Shown: positions 9,295 to 19,100 of the stretch, in pieces
Position numbering within the stretch: position 1 is the first letter of the stretch
How the letters are laid out: each line of letters begins with the position of its first letter
From: Torulaspora globosa
Lineage: Eukaryota > Ascomycota > Saccharomycetes > Saccharomycetales > Saccharomycetaceae
Reading direction: 5' to 3'
Length of the DNA: 64,000 nt
Assembly (NCBI RefSeq): GCF_014133895.1
Contig: NC_050728.1
Span: 434,001-498,000, forward strand
The notes under the pieces: model-generated
What the model was told of the DNA's origin: nothing
Databases searched by the model: none
What the model saw: the letters and a program-made list of their open reading frames with translations, nothing else
Position numbers and translations under genes: made by a program

Positions 9295-10350
9295 ATGGCA
9301 TTGGACAATTTGCTGCAACCAGAGGATGAGGCCTGTTATATTCAAGCCTTTTGTAGGCATGTGATAAAGGAGAAGAGTGGGAACTATCCGGCATTGAAGA
9401 AATCTGCAGATGGGACACAGGTTTATCCTGGCGCTGCTGGAATAACTTCCAACAGAGGAAATAAACTTCTGCAGAAAGCTGAGCTTGTCACGCGTCAAGT
9501 TATGAATAGTTCGAAGCCTCTCAATGAAGAAAGCGTTTACTATAACGGATCTGAGCACAGTCTTTTGAAGAGAAGGAAAAAAATTAAGTCTTCAGTAGAT
9601 GAGGATGATGACGGCGATGAAGAAGTTGATTTATCAAAGTTGGTTGACGTCCGAAAGATTTTAACCCCGATATCGTCATTGGCAGACGTGACAAGGCATG
9701 ACGCTATTAGACGAACGTTTGAAAGCGGGATGCTGCGTGATTTGTCCCTCCAGACAAGCATACTGATTGAGAAGGAGCAGAATTCTGTCATGCGGTACGC
9801 GAAGCTGCTGGAGCTTTTCCTTGGCGAGCATCCAGAACCACTCCGGGAAGACGTTCTCAAGCTTCCAATGTATGACCACAATTTGAAGCTTCCAGACGAA
9901 GACAACGCAGATGATGACGAAAAGGACGAAGCGGAACAACAGCAGGACACTACAGAGCGCGACAATGACGGTGAAGATCCGTTTTTCGCCCTTCCTCGCG
10001 TCGGCGGACCAGAGGCTCTGCTCAGTCTATTGCCATCAGTCAACAGCCCTGAGGTGGCGGAAGAAGCTGAAGCAACCAGACAGCTAGCTCAAATTGCGCT
10101 CCAGAGAAATCAGGAGTTCATCCGGAATCTTCAAACAGTTAGGTCCGCACTGGTAAAGGCCAACAGAGTTAGAGAACGTATACTCTCGTGGAGCCGTGAG
10201 TATACGGGTTACGCAGAGGACGATGTCACGGTACCGAACGCTCTTCGTGCAGTGAAGCGAGGACTCATAAGTGCTACGACGAATATGTCCATGGGAGGTG
10301 GCGTCCGTCGGTCGGAAGAGATCTTGGAAGATGACATGGAGGGAGGCTAG
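9295..10350 (+). CDS. RXT2: Rxt2, subunit of the Rpd3L histone deacetylase complex
   Basis: Rxt2 is a structural subunit of the large Rpd3 histone deacetylase complex, which represses promoters in the nucleus. The product has 351 residues (S. cerevisiae about 430). An N-terminal segment ends in basic KRRKKIK followed by an acidic run (DEDDDGDEEVDLSKLVDVR). A conserved helical core (about 125-190) and a second acidic stretch (DDDEKDEAEQQQD) follow. Identification rests on the LVDVRKILTPISSLADVTRH core and on its place between PBY1 and the YBR096W homologue, as in S. cerevisiae. It converges on PBY1 with a 61-bp gap. Confidence 0.88.
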   Translation: MALDNLLQPEDEACYIQAFCRHVIKEKSGNYPALKKSADGTQVYPGAAGITSNRGNKLLQKAELVTRQVMNSSKPLNEESVYYNGSEHSLLKRRKKIKSSVDEDDDGDEEVDLSKLVDVRKILTPISSLADVTRHDAIRRTFESGMLRDLSLQTSILIEKEQNSVMRYAKLLELFLGEHPEPLREDVLKLPMYDHNLKLPDEDNADDDEKDEAEQQQDTTERDNDGEDPFFALPRVGGPEALLSLLPSVNSPEVAEEAEATRQLAQIALQRNQEFIRNLQTVRSALVKANRVRERILSWSREYTGYAEDDVTVPNALRAVKRGLISATTNMSMGGGVRRSEEILEDDMEGG

Positions 10351-10359
10351 GAAGAGAAG

Positions 10360-10372
10360 TCGCTTCAAGCGA
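10360..10372. terminator. Short perfect dyad between convergent RXT2 and PBY1
   Basis: TCGCTT-c-AAGCGA forms a perfect 13-bp dyad in the 61-bp gap between two convergent stop codons. It could help 3'-end formation on both strands, but this is inferred from position only. Confidence 0.3.
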
Positions 10373-10411
10373 AGAATTTACGGTAAAGTAGGTACATAGC
10401 TAAATTTACAT

Positions 10412-12601
10412 TTAGCGCCAATCATTAGGGGAATAATCAAGGACTTGGACGAAATCGCTATGTGACGTTTTATTTGCCGATTCTTCCCGTTGTAACAATG
10501 GAAGAACCAGCTTCTCGACAGCATGGTCGAACAGGCCGTCAATTAGATCCTTCAAATCATTCCCAGTTTGTTTAAAATCAGGATAAGCGTTGATTTCCAG
10601 CAGCTTAATGTCAAGATTTTCGTCCACGAGGAAATCAACACCAAAAGTCTCGAAAGCATTCGGTAATGGTTGGAAATTAAAGCTGTTGACCTGTACTGCT
10701 GCCAAAAAGATGTCATGTGCTACCTGGTGTATTTGTTGTTTAATTCTCAGTTTGTCATCGAGGGTTAGATCATTTAGCGAATCAAATTCAACCACTGAAA
10801 GCTCCTTTTGGGCTCTTTTGGACTGCAAACATGTATTAGTTAGATGACAGGCGAGGTCATCCACGCTTGTCGGTGAATATCGATCATGATCAAGAGTTTC
10901 AAACTTACTTGGTGCAAAGAGAGCTAACATTCTGTCATAAACGTACACTTTCAAAGCCCCTCTGCAGCTGATGTAGCATCTTATATGAAACTTTCGGTTG
11001 TTCATTGATGGAAGCAGTAGTGGCTTTTCCAGGTAGCGTTGTATAACGAAGTGACGCAGTTGCGAGATGATGATTCTGTTGCTATCGACGACGTTAGCTT
11101 CATCATCAATGTCGTCTTCGTCAAAGGAATCGAAAATAGCTTGCAGATCCTCGATGGTTTTGAAGACTCTTATCCCCTGTCCCTTATCACTCATGCTCGG
11201 TTTAACAATCCACCAATATTGTTCAGACTCAAGTTCTTGTCTTAGTTCCCAGTTTTCATCCAGCGCATCATCCAGAAACTCTGCATAATCTAGATCAATG
11301 ATGAAAGACTCTAGATAAGCCCTCGATAGGATAGACTTAGGATTCTTGGCAACAAAATGGTTAATCGTTTGTGTCAGATAATGCTTCCTTATGAGAGCCT
11401 TCCGGTAAATGTATGAATTTGCAAAGTAACTTTCTGCACCCGAGGCAAGCCTTTCCATGTCAAGGTCTTCGTAATCCCCATAGTGGAAAAGCCGCTGGCT
11501 TCCTCCACTTTTCGCTGGTAATGTCGTCACGATCTGGGCATTAGGAATCCATTTGGTAATCGCGTTCTTTAGCGGGCCGTGTATATAATCATTTGGATCG
11601 ATGGTTATTACAAATGATACGTCCGAAACATCCTTGTCCGGCGCTCGCAGAGGCAATTCACCATTGAGATGAACACTGTGTAGATAAGTCGACCTTATAC
11701 CTGTGACGCTGATCTTCCCATCTTCGACAATGTCTCTATCGACCACATCATCGTTTGTATGGTGCTTAGAGCTTGTGTGTGACTTGAAGTTCGGCGCCCA
11801 CTCGAAAGATATCATTTGATTCTCGCTGCCGTCCTCAATTTCATCGTTAGTGGGGCCGCATTCGATGTGCGGACCACTAAAGATAGGACCCCATCTGTTA
11901 TCCCAAATAGATGTATAAACGGCCTTGGTCTCGTAGGACAGATTCTCAACCAGAGGAACGTTGATGCTATAGAAATCTGTGCGAGGGTCCCAATTGTGGT
12001 ACAAATGGTCAATGATTTGCAAAGACCTCTTGGAAGCCATCTCCATCAAAGAACTGCTAACATTCTTCACACCATCGAAATAAGCCCAGGATACCGCCAC
12101 AGATTTTACGTTTCCCGCTATAACCGCTTCCATGGCGGCGCCAACGGTCCCGCTAGAAGTGATATACGCTGCGCTAGTGTTTCTACCCACATTCGGACCC
12201 GAGACAACCAGATCAAACTTCTCAGTAGACAAATGATGCAAGCCAAGGTTCACGCAAGACGCTGGAGTACCGTCAATCAATATCCATTCGATATCGTCAT
12301 GTGACACCTCTGTGTTTATAACGGTCCGAGGTAACTTCGAGTTACTAGCGGCGGTTTGCGGTTGAATAAAGGGTCCCAGATAGCTATTATCATCGGAATC
12401 CATCTTGGAATACAGAAACTGCGCGGACAACTTTTTACCTGCCAGATGAGCTTTACCTATCCACGATTTTTGCACATGCGGCACGCATACAGTCAATTCC
12501 CAATGCGGATACAGTCTCTTCAGAACTTGAACAAACGGCCTGATGTAACCTGAGAACTGATCATTCAACGGACCGTCATCGTTGGTCAGCAGCACACGCA
12601 T
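10412..12601 (-). CDS. PBY1: Pby1, SurE-like and tubulin-tyrosine-ligase-like P-body protein
   Basis: The 729-residue protein (S. cerevisiae 753) joins two enzyme folds. The N-terminal 300 residues resemble the SurE phosphatase/nucleotidase family, starting with the metal-binding LLTNDDGP motif and including VSGPNVGRN. The C-terminal 350 residues form an ATP-grasp/tubulin-tyrosine-ligase domain (WIVKPSMSDKGQGI, FGVDFLVDENL, LEINAYPDF). In S. cerevisiae it localises to P-bodies and has been linked to mRNA decapping; its substrate is unsettled. ATG 12601 is the first in frame and coincides with the SurE motif start. It shares a 147-bp divergent promoter with TIM12. Confidence 0.93.
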   Translation of the reverse strand: MRVLLTNDDGPLNDQFSGYIRPFVQVLKRLYPHWELTVCVPHVQKSWIGKAHLAGKKLSAQFLYSKMDSDDNSYLGPFIQPQTAASNSKLPRTVINTEVSHDDIEWILIDGTPASCVNLGLHHLSTEKFDLVVSGPNVGRNTSAAYITSSGTVGAAMEAVIAGNVKSVAVSWAYFDGVKNVSSSLMEMASKRSLQIIDHLYHNWDPRTDFYSINVPLVENLSYETKAVYTSIWDNRWGPIFSGPHIECGPTNDEIEDGSENQMISFEWAPNFKSHTSSKHHTNDDVVDRDIVEDGKISVTGIRSTYLHSVHLNGELPLRAPDKDVSDVSFVITIDPNDYIHGPLKNAITKWIPNAQIVTTLPAKSGGSQRLFHYGDYEDLDMERLASGAESYFANSYIYRKALIRKHYLTQTINHFVAKNPKSILSRAYLESFIIDLDYAEFLDDALDENWELRQELESEQYWWIVKPSMSDKGQGIRVFKTIEDLQAIFDSFDEDDIDDEANVVDSNRIIISQLRHFVIQRYLEKPLLLPSMNNRKFHIRCYISCRGALKVYVYDRMLALFAPSKFETLDHDRYSPTSVDDLACHLTNTCLQSKRAQKELSVVEFDSLNDLTLDDKLRIKQQIHQVAHDIFLAAVQVNSFNFQPLPNAFETFGVDFLVDENLDIKLLEINAYPDFKQTGNDLKDLIDGLFDHAVEKLVLPLLQREESANKTSHSDFVQVLDYSPNDWR

Positions 12602-12748
12602 CGTATATCAGCTTGCTCCGTTTGTCGCTGCGATGCAGATGAGCGATGATCTTCAATTTTCTCAATACATACTGATCAGAAAAACCATACCCACAACCAT
12701 GAAGCAAAGCTAAGCAAGAGCAAGAAACAAACCGGGCAATAGTGAGCG

Positions 12749-13069
12749 ATGTCGCTATTCGTCAACCCATACAATGCTCAAGAAGTGCGCCAGGAAAAGA
12801 TTGACATAGCTGAAGTGCAATTCAACGCCATGAACGTGACCTTCAACAACATCCTCCATACCTGTCTCGAGAAATGCATTCCACACGACGTGTACAGCGA
12901 AAGCGATCTGAACAAGGGCGAAATGTGCTGCATAGACCGGTGCGTCGCCAAGATGCACTACAGCAACCGCCTGATCGGAGCGCTAGTCCAGGCAAGAGGA
13001 TTCGCTCCAGACGCGCATTTAGCTCATTACGACAAGTTCAAACAACCGCAACTGGACATAGGATCATGA
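12749..13069 (+). CDS. TIM12: Tim12, small Tim subunit of the TIM22 import complex
   Basis: Tim12 is a peripheral inner-membrane small Tim that hands carrier proteins to the TIM22 translocase. This 106-residue protein has the twin CX3C signature (CLEKC and CIDRC), whose disulfides hold the small-Tim helical hairpin. The block GEMCCIDRCVAKMHYSNRLIG is nearly that of S. cerevisiae Tim12 (109 residues) and distinguishes it from Tim9 and Tim10. There is no presequence, as expected for intermembrane-space Mia40 substrates. NHP6 follows on the same strand, as in S. cerevisiae. Confidence 0.95.
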   Translation: MSLFVNPYNAQEVRQEKIDIAEVQFNAMNVTFNNILHTCLEKCIPHDVYSESDLNKGEMCCIDRCVAKMHYSNRLIGALVQARGFAPDAHLAHYDKFKQPQLDIGS

Positions 13070-13351
13070 ATCATGTATATATAGCTTATTAACACAGCCC
13101 AAGTAGTGCGTATCCCCGGTACGGTTACCCAGCCTTACACGCAAACGTGTCGCATCACCATGAACGAGCTTGACTGGTGAAGTTTTTCGCCCCTTCTATG
13201 GCAGTGTTGGCCCCATACTTAAAATTTTCCCTCATACAGTGACCACCAAGCCATAGGCTATGTAGTACATTTTACCTTACAAACAAACAAGCTGGGCACA
13301 TAGTGACAATTTTCGCTGTGCTGCGTGGAGAGAAAATAGAGGCCGCTTTTT

Positions 13352-13830
13352 GTAAGTATGCGTCGTATCACATACAACAGACACACAGACAAAGAGATAA
13401 CTAGAAGGAAAAAGCTGAGAAGGGATTCTTTGCTTAATCAATGGGAAGCAATACTTGTTTCGTGGCTAGGTGACGAGAGCGGCGAAGTTTGACGCAATGT
13501 TCGTCTTAGTTGACGGAAGTAAATTGTATCATTGATCAGAGGCTCGAGTGAACACTGGAACTCAGATATTCGCATCATCTAGGTTCTCAATCCCCTGGCT
13601 TTTTGGGCTTTTTGGGCATTTGTGGGACCTTATTTTGTTCTCTGGCCGCGAACGCAGGGTCGTTACCCGCAGAACGCGACGCTTCGCGTAAGCGCACGGC
13701 CTATTGCGCACTAATGAAGCGCCACTTTACATAAGACAAGTTTGCCAGTCATTTTGTGATCTCTCTGTCTGCGGTTCTGTTCCAGCGTGGAGTTTCATTT
13801 ACTAACAGTCTTTTGAGTTTGTCATCCCAG
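13352..13830 (+). other. Probable 5' UTR intron of NHP6
   Basis: Three yeast splice signals lie in order. They are a 5' splice site GTAAGTATG at 13352, a perfect branch point TACTAAC at 13800-13806, and a 3' splice site CCCAG ending at 13830 (a second CAG ends at 13835). The predicted intron is 479 nt, with 25 nt from the branch adenosine to the 3' site, both typical for long yeast introns. It ends 32 nt before the NHP6 ATG. I recall that S. cerevisiae NHP6B also has a 5' UTR intron, annotated through YBR090C, so this looks conserved. The 5' site is the less certain boundary. Confidence 0.65.
13663..13669 (-). promoter_or_regulatory. Reb1-type site upstream of NHP6
   Basis: TTACCCG (reverse complement CGGGTAA) lies about 195 bp before the NHP6 ATG and inside the predicted intron. 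It could mark an intronic or alternative NHP6 promoter. Motif match only. Confidence 0.4.
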
Positions 13831-13862
13831 TACAGGTAACCAACTGCATCGGATAGTAAACT

Positions 13863-14144
13863 ATGGCAGCTCCAAGAGAGACCAAGAAGAGAACCACCAG
13901 AAGGAAGAAGGATCCAAATGCCCCCAAGAGGGCTCTGTCGGCGTACATGTTCTTTGCCAACGAAAACAGAGACATTGTGCGTGCAGAGAATCCAGACGTC
14001 ACTTTTGGCCAGGTCGGTAGAATTCTTGGGGAAAAGTGGAAGGCGTTGACACCAGACGAAAAGAGCCCCTACGAGGCCAAGGCCGAAGCTGATAAGAAGA
14101 GATACGAGTCTGAAAAGGAGCTGTATAACGCCACCCGCGCTTGA
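13863..14144 (+). CDS. NHP6: Nhp6-type HMG-box chromatin protein
   Basis: This 93-residue protein has the same length as S. cerevisiae Nhp6A. A basic N-terminal arm ([19 protein letters not shown]) leads into a single HMG box (about 20-90: [14 protein letters not shown] ... [27 protein letters not shown]). Nhp6 bends DNA without sequence specificity and assists FACT, RSC and Pol II/III transcription. This is the single ancestor-type copy of the NHP6A/NHP6B pair: its neighbours include both the NHP6B partners (TIM12, POL30) and the NHP6A-linked gene MAK3. Its long leader probably contains an intron. Confidence 0.96.
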   Translation: MAAPRETKKRTTRRKKDPNAPKRALSAYMFFANENRDIVRAENPDVTFGQVGRILGEKWKALTPDEKSPYEAKAEADKKRYESEKELYNATRA

Positions 14145-14558
14145 GAGATTACAGCCTAGTCTTATGAGTACGATTTTTGTGATGTCCCGTTTCCTGTCGT
14201 CCAGGTGGGTGATTTGCCTGTCGTGGTCGCTATTCCTTTCTATTACTGCTATTGTCACTAGCACTTTTTTGTCTACTGTTCTATTTCTTTTTCTTTTGTA
14301 TAATCTTATCCTAGTCGTTGCAGGCAAACTTTGTATTATATCTATCAATCTTCTATAAGATCATTCCAATCTGCTTCGAAAGCCTATGCCTATAATTTTT
14401 CAGCTTGCGACGCGTCAAGGTTGCGTGACGCGTAAGTTTGAACATCGCTCTGCCCACCATTATAAAAAAGAGGCCACTTGACAGGGAACACCAAAATGGT
14501 TTTAACTTGGGAAGGCTGACTCGGTTGAAACGCTGAACTTATATATAAACAGGTTACA
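14145..14558 (+). other. NHP6 3' region and POL30 promoter
   Basis: The first half is T-rich and probably forms the NHP6 3' UTR and poly(A) region. The second half holds two MCB sites (14410-14415 and 14428-14433) and an AT-rich TATATAAA-like stretch shortly before the POL30 ATG. No coding signal was seen. Confidence 0.6.
14410..14433. promoter_or_regulatory. Twin MCB (MBF) elements upstream of POL30
   Basis: ACGCGT occurs at 14410-14415 and again at 14428-14433, 18 bp apart and about 125-150 bp upstream of the POL30 ATG. MCB is the site of MBF (Mbp1-Swi6), which drives G1/S genes. PCNA is a classical MBF target in S. cerevisiae, and paired MCBs at this distance are what that control predicts. 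Confidence 0.85.
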
Positions 14559-15335
14559 ATGTTGGAAGCTAAATTTGAAGAAGCATCTCTGTTCAAGAGG
14601 ATCATTGACGGCTTCAAAGATTGTGTTCAGTTAGTCAACTTTCAATGTAAGGAAGACGGTATCATAGCTCAAGCTGTGGACGATTCTCGTGTGCTATTGG
14701 TCTCTCTGGAGATCGGCATCGAAGCGTTCCAGAGCTACAGATGCGACCATCCTGTGACTTTGGGTATTGATCTTACCTCTCTGAGTAAGATTTTGCGTTG
14801 CGGGAACAACTCGGATAATTTGACATTAATTGCAGATGACACACCAGACTCCGTTTTACTGCTCTTTGAGGACACGAAGAAAGATCGTATAGCTGAGTAC
14901 TCTTTGAAACTGATGGATATCGATGCGGAATTCCTAAAAATCGAGGACTTGGCATACGACTGTTCTTTGAAGATGCCATCGCCAGAGTTCTCCAAGATTG
15001 TACGCGACCTGAGCCAGTTGAGTGATTCTATCAATATTATGATCACCAAGGAGACCATCAAGTTTGTTGCAGACGGTGATATTGGATCCGGCTCCGTGAT
15101 TTTGAAACCTTTTGTCAACATGGATAAGCCGGAGGATAGCATCAAACTGGAGATGGAGCAGCCTGTAGATTTGACTTTCGGCTCGAAATACTTACTCGAT
15201 ATCGTGAAAGGCTCCGCTCTGTCAGATAACGTCGGCGTTAGACTCTCCAGCGAAGCTCCGGCCCTTTTCCAATTCGACCTGAAGAGCGGCTACCTACAAT
15301 TCTTCCTGGCTCCCAAATTTAATGACGAAGAGTAA
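14559..15335 (+). CDS. POL30: PCNA sliding clamp
   Basis: PCNA is the homotrimeric clamp that tethers replicative polymerases and recruits repair and chromatin factors. Its 258 residues match S. cerevisiae length exactly, from MLEAKFEEASLFKRI to the C-terminal APKFNDEE that contacts PIP-box partners. The DNA-damage ubiquitin/SUMO acceptor Lys164 (ITKETIK) and the S-phase SUMO site Lys127 within LKIE are both present. The interdomain linker (about 118-134) is intact. Two MCB elements upstream indicate G1/S expression. It converges on MAK3 with a 68-bp gap. Confidence 0.99.
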   Translation: MLEAKFEEASLFKRIIDGFKDCVQLVNFQCKEDGIIAQAVDDSRVLLVSLEIGIEAFQSYRCDHPVTLGIDLTSLSKILRCGNNSDNLTLIADDTPDSVLLLFEDTKKDRIAEYSLKLMDIDAEFLKIEDLAYDCSLKMPSPEFSKIVRDLSQLSDSINIMITKETIKFVADGDIGSGSVILKPFVNMDKPEDSIKLEMEQPVDLTFGSKYLLDIVKGSALSDNVGVRLSSEAPALFQFDLKSGYLQFFLAPKFNDEE

Positions 15336-15403
15336 TGTCCCTTTCCAAACAAACTGTAGATTACAACGTATATACGTATATCGCCAAGTAGGCTAACTGG
15401 CAC

Positions 15404-15934
15404 TTACAAGAGATCACCGCCATTCACGTCATCTAAGAACGTCGATCTTATACAACTCCGTTGAGTCAGAGGTAGAATAAGCTTGAAAGCATCGCCCTCG
15501 TTCAAGTAATATCTGAACATTCGCTTCATTCTAATGAATCCCATATTCTCGTAAAGGTTCAAAGCCGCTACATTTTCCACTTCCGTTTCCAGCATGATCT
15601 CATCGCACCCATCTCGTTGCATTTTCTCAATAGCTTTCTTGACCAAAGTCTTTGCGATGCCACGACCACGGTAATCGCTTTGGACCGCAAGCATACCAAT
15701 ATAACCTCTCATTCGGCGACCGCGGTGAAGTTCGCTCTTACATATCACACACCCAATGGGCTCATCACACGTTTGGCTGTCGCTATCAAACGCCAGAAAG
15801 GTCAGTTCAGGCCATCGGTTCAAAAAATATCGGTAGACGTAAACGGAATACGGCTCAGAAAGGTCAGCATCGATGAGTTTCTTCAAGCTTTGGAAATGCG
15901 AAAGGTTCTTCACCAGCGGTTCGTAAACGATCAT
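15404..15934 (-). CDS. MAK3: Mak3 (Naa30), catalytic subunit of NatC N-acetyltransferase
   Basis: Mak3 acetylates the N-terminal Met of proteins beginning Met-Leu/Ile/Phe/Trp, together with Mak10 and Mak31. The 176-residue product has the S. cerevisiae length. It shows a GNAT fold with the acetyl-CoA loop YRGRGIAK and the conserved block CDEIMLETEVENVAALNLYE followed by GFIRMKRMFRYYLNEG. ATG 15934 aligns with the family start. In S. cerevisiae, Mak3 supports L-A virus Gag acetylation. Divergent from ATG11 (247 bp). Confidence 0.97.
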   Translation of the reverse strand: MIVYEPLVKNLSHFQSLKKLIDADLSEPYSVYVYRYFLNRWPELTFLAFDSDSQTCDEPIGCVICKSELHRGRRMRGYIGMLAVQSDYRGRGIAKTLVKKAIEKMQRDGCDEIMLETEVENVAALNLYENMGFIRMKRMFRYYLNEGDAFKLILPLTQRSCIRSTFLDDVNGGDLL

Positions 15935-16181
15935 TGACCCAGCCCAAGTCCTCCTGTATCTAGCTGGAAATTCACTGTATTCTGGTATTATTTTAACTAT
16001 CTTGAAGCTGTATCTTTTTGCACCTGTCTTAACGGAAAAAAGGTAGCTTATGTCTTGCTAGATAAAAGATTAGAAAGGGCGCTGTAAAAAGAGCCCAAAG
16101 GATCGCTTGTTTAGTCGGTAGCTTCCCTGATGACTGTCAACGGGACACAGAGAGAAATTGGTTTGGATTTTGGATTGTAAA

Positions 16182-19100
16182 ATGTCTGATAACGCATACT
16201 TGATAAACGCCATTACCGGGGAAAAGATAACTACAGATGTGAAGTACTTTATGTCTTTGGATGAATTTAGGGATTTCATTAGTCAGAAATGGAATATATC
16301 CCAGGAGCAGCTACTCATTTTACTGCCGTTTGGCAATAAACTGAAGAACTCGGCCTTTAAGGAATGTCTCCGGACCAGTACCTTAAGTGAAGCAGAGTTC
16401 TACATATATGATAGGCGGCTATTTTCAATCATGAACGAGCCAATAGACGGACAGCCCACCGGTAGTTTGGAGAAGACTCGTGCTGAGCTGGCGGATCGTA
16501 GCGCGCTTCTCGTCAGTGATCTGGTGAACAATGGAACACCCAAGGAGGAAACATCACTACTGAAACCGATAAATTCACCTCTAGCAGACGCTGATATGAA
16601 GGTTGAAAATCTCACAAGTCGAGTGATAACAAGTCTCTTAACTACGAATCTCGGATGGCTAAGCGCTTTAGAGATTGACGTGCATTATTTTAGGGTATTG
16701 ATCGCAGAGTACATCGAACAGATATCTGAGATTCTGAAATGTCTATCTATCTGCGAACAGTACCTGAAGCTTTATTGCTATGATGTGGAAAAGCTGTACA
16801 ATTCAAATGTCGAATTTCTCAACCAACTGTCACAAAATAGTCAGTCCTGCAAATGGAGGTCCTGTTATAACGATGTTCTAACTAAGCTCAAGGGCAGTGA
16901 AGGGCCGCTGAGCCAGTACGTTGATTTGCAACGACTGGAAGAGAACGAAAAGGAACTCAAGTCACTCGATAAGACCGTCAACGCCAAGTTGAAGAAAGTA
17001 AAGACGGAACTGGACTCGAACGCAGATTTTCGAATGAAAGTTTCTGGTGCGATTCAGTCGATTCAAAAAGATTACGACCCTGAGGGCTTGAAAGATAGAT
17101 TGGAAAAGACAATGCTCGAAAAGTTTGAGGAATTGGTAGAGGATGTGAGGACTCGCAGCCGTGAAATCCTTGATCAAGATCTTTCTGACTCACCTGAAGC
17201 GTTTGTGGAGGAAATACGTCAGTTTTTACTGAAGGTAAAAAACGAGACCAGTAGCAGACTGTTTACTATTGCCCAAGCGTTGTTTGCCCAGATTGAACGC
17301 GTTCTCGAGCGCAGGTCGGCGCTTCAGGCAAAGGCTGTTTTACTATATGGCCAAATTGCATACGTTCAAATGGAGACTATCGGCATCAAAAGAAATCTTC
17401 TCACAGAATGTGGTAAAGATCTGAACCGATATCAGGAGAAGGAGCTGCAATTCGCACAAGTCGAAGATATTCCACTGATTTACGGTCTTTTCCTCATCGA
17501 ACGATATCGTCGCGAATGCTGGTCTTTTCAGTTATTCTCGCAAACTCAAGCTACAGCTCATGAATTAAAGCAAGCTAAAGAAAAGGAAATAAATTATCAG
17601 GCGGAGTGGGTTCATAACTTTGGTAATACTGCATCGCTATTCTGTTCTGATCTCGGTAATATTTCAGAAATTGGAAACCTTGATGCCTTAAGAGTCATTG
17701 ACGAATTTGATGGACAAATCATATCTGAAAAACAACTTTCTGCTGTGCAGACAGCCTTGAGCGAAACACTTAAAATAATTGATGGTTACGTCAGTCAACT
17801 CCCGCATTTGGGAGTCAGCAAAAATGTGTCCGAAATAATCTTACAGACCTTGTCGGAGACCAAGAATTACCAGTCGTCAATATTTCGCACCCAAGAATTG
17901 CCTGAAAAATCGGCGTTCGTGAAAGATCAAGTTAACGGCTATCGTGCTAGGATAAAAATACTGGAATCCTTGTTACACGAAGCAAGATTCTCGAACCCAG
18001 GTCACTGGCCCTCTGGAATTCTGAATCCAGTTCATGTGACACCTTTTCATAATAACGTTGCTACAGTGGGACCAAAAGGCTCCCCCGGTTCTTCGTCGCT
18101 GATAGAAGCCAATAATTTCTCAAATGTAGTGAAGTTCTTGGAAATGGACAACAACTACCAGAGTCTACAAGAGAAGGTTAACAAGCTTCAGGCTGCATTG
18201 GAAGCCAAAGAGACCCTTCTGATAGATGCAGGGAGAAAAACCAGTGACCTAGAGCTGGAGATTATGGCCTTTAAAGAATCGATGAGTCACTTGAACCAAG
18301 GGCTTGCAAGACTGTCTGAGAAGGAAGAAAAGACGCTACAGGACGCCAGGGTGCAGAGGAACGATTTCAAAACTCAGCTTACGAATATTGCAGAGGAGAA
18401 TGCATCCCTATTGAAAGAGCTAAATAATATGAAAGATGAGCTCAGCCACAAGGAAGCTCAGGAGAAGGCAGCCTGCGATCGAATTGCAGAATTGCAGCAA
18501 TTGCTTGAAGAAGAAAGAGTACATTCACGAGAAAAAATTGTCTTAATTGAGAATGATCTGAGCGCTATGAAAACTCATACTGAAGAGCTCGAGAAGAAAA
18601 ACGAAGAGCTGACGATTAAATTACAAGAGCAGGACTCTGAAAAATTAGAAAAGAAGGAAAAAGTAAGGATAGAGGCTTCCGCCGAGCAGGCTAACGATGA
18701 GGTCTCTAGAACTTTTAAAGAACTTCAGGTCTATAGCACAGACGTGGAACATTTAATGTTCAATGTTTTCGCATCAGATGTGTTCATATTGGAGAATATT
18801 GGCTTACTTCTTTCTCTCGATGATAACAATGGAACTGTTATACGACGGGTGAAAGGTTTACGCAGAGTACAAAGTCAGGGCCTTTTAGATGATAGCATCC
18901 AGATACCCCAAGCTGAAATTGTTGTTAAAAGTACGGTGTACAAAGAAGTTAAAGAGATCTATGAAAGCTTGGGAAAAACGCAAGACATAGACAAGCACAG
19001 AATGTTAGTCTCCAAATTAAAAGTGCTGTATGCTAATAAGCTGTATGAATCAGCGGTTATACGACGATTCAAAGACATCGAAACATTGGCGAAAAAACTG

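Larger units (their letters stand above)
13070..13862 (+). other. TIM12-NHP6 intergenic region: NHP6 promoter and leader
   Basis: This 793-bp gap carries no ORF. It contains splice-like signals (GTAAGT at 13352, TACTAAC at 13800, CAG at 13828), an apparent Reb1 site (TTACCCG, 13663-13669), a perfect 9-bp tandem CTTTTTGGG (13599-13616) and a CGCG-flanked small dyad near 13675-13688. It fits a leader with a large 5' UTR intron. A second, proximal promoter near the Reb1 site is also possible. Confidence 0.55.

Noticed and set aside
13749..14348. 199-codon frame antisense to NHP6
   Set aside because: It mirrors the NHP6 coding frame and its flanks; no family recognised.
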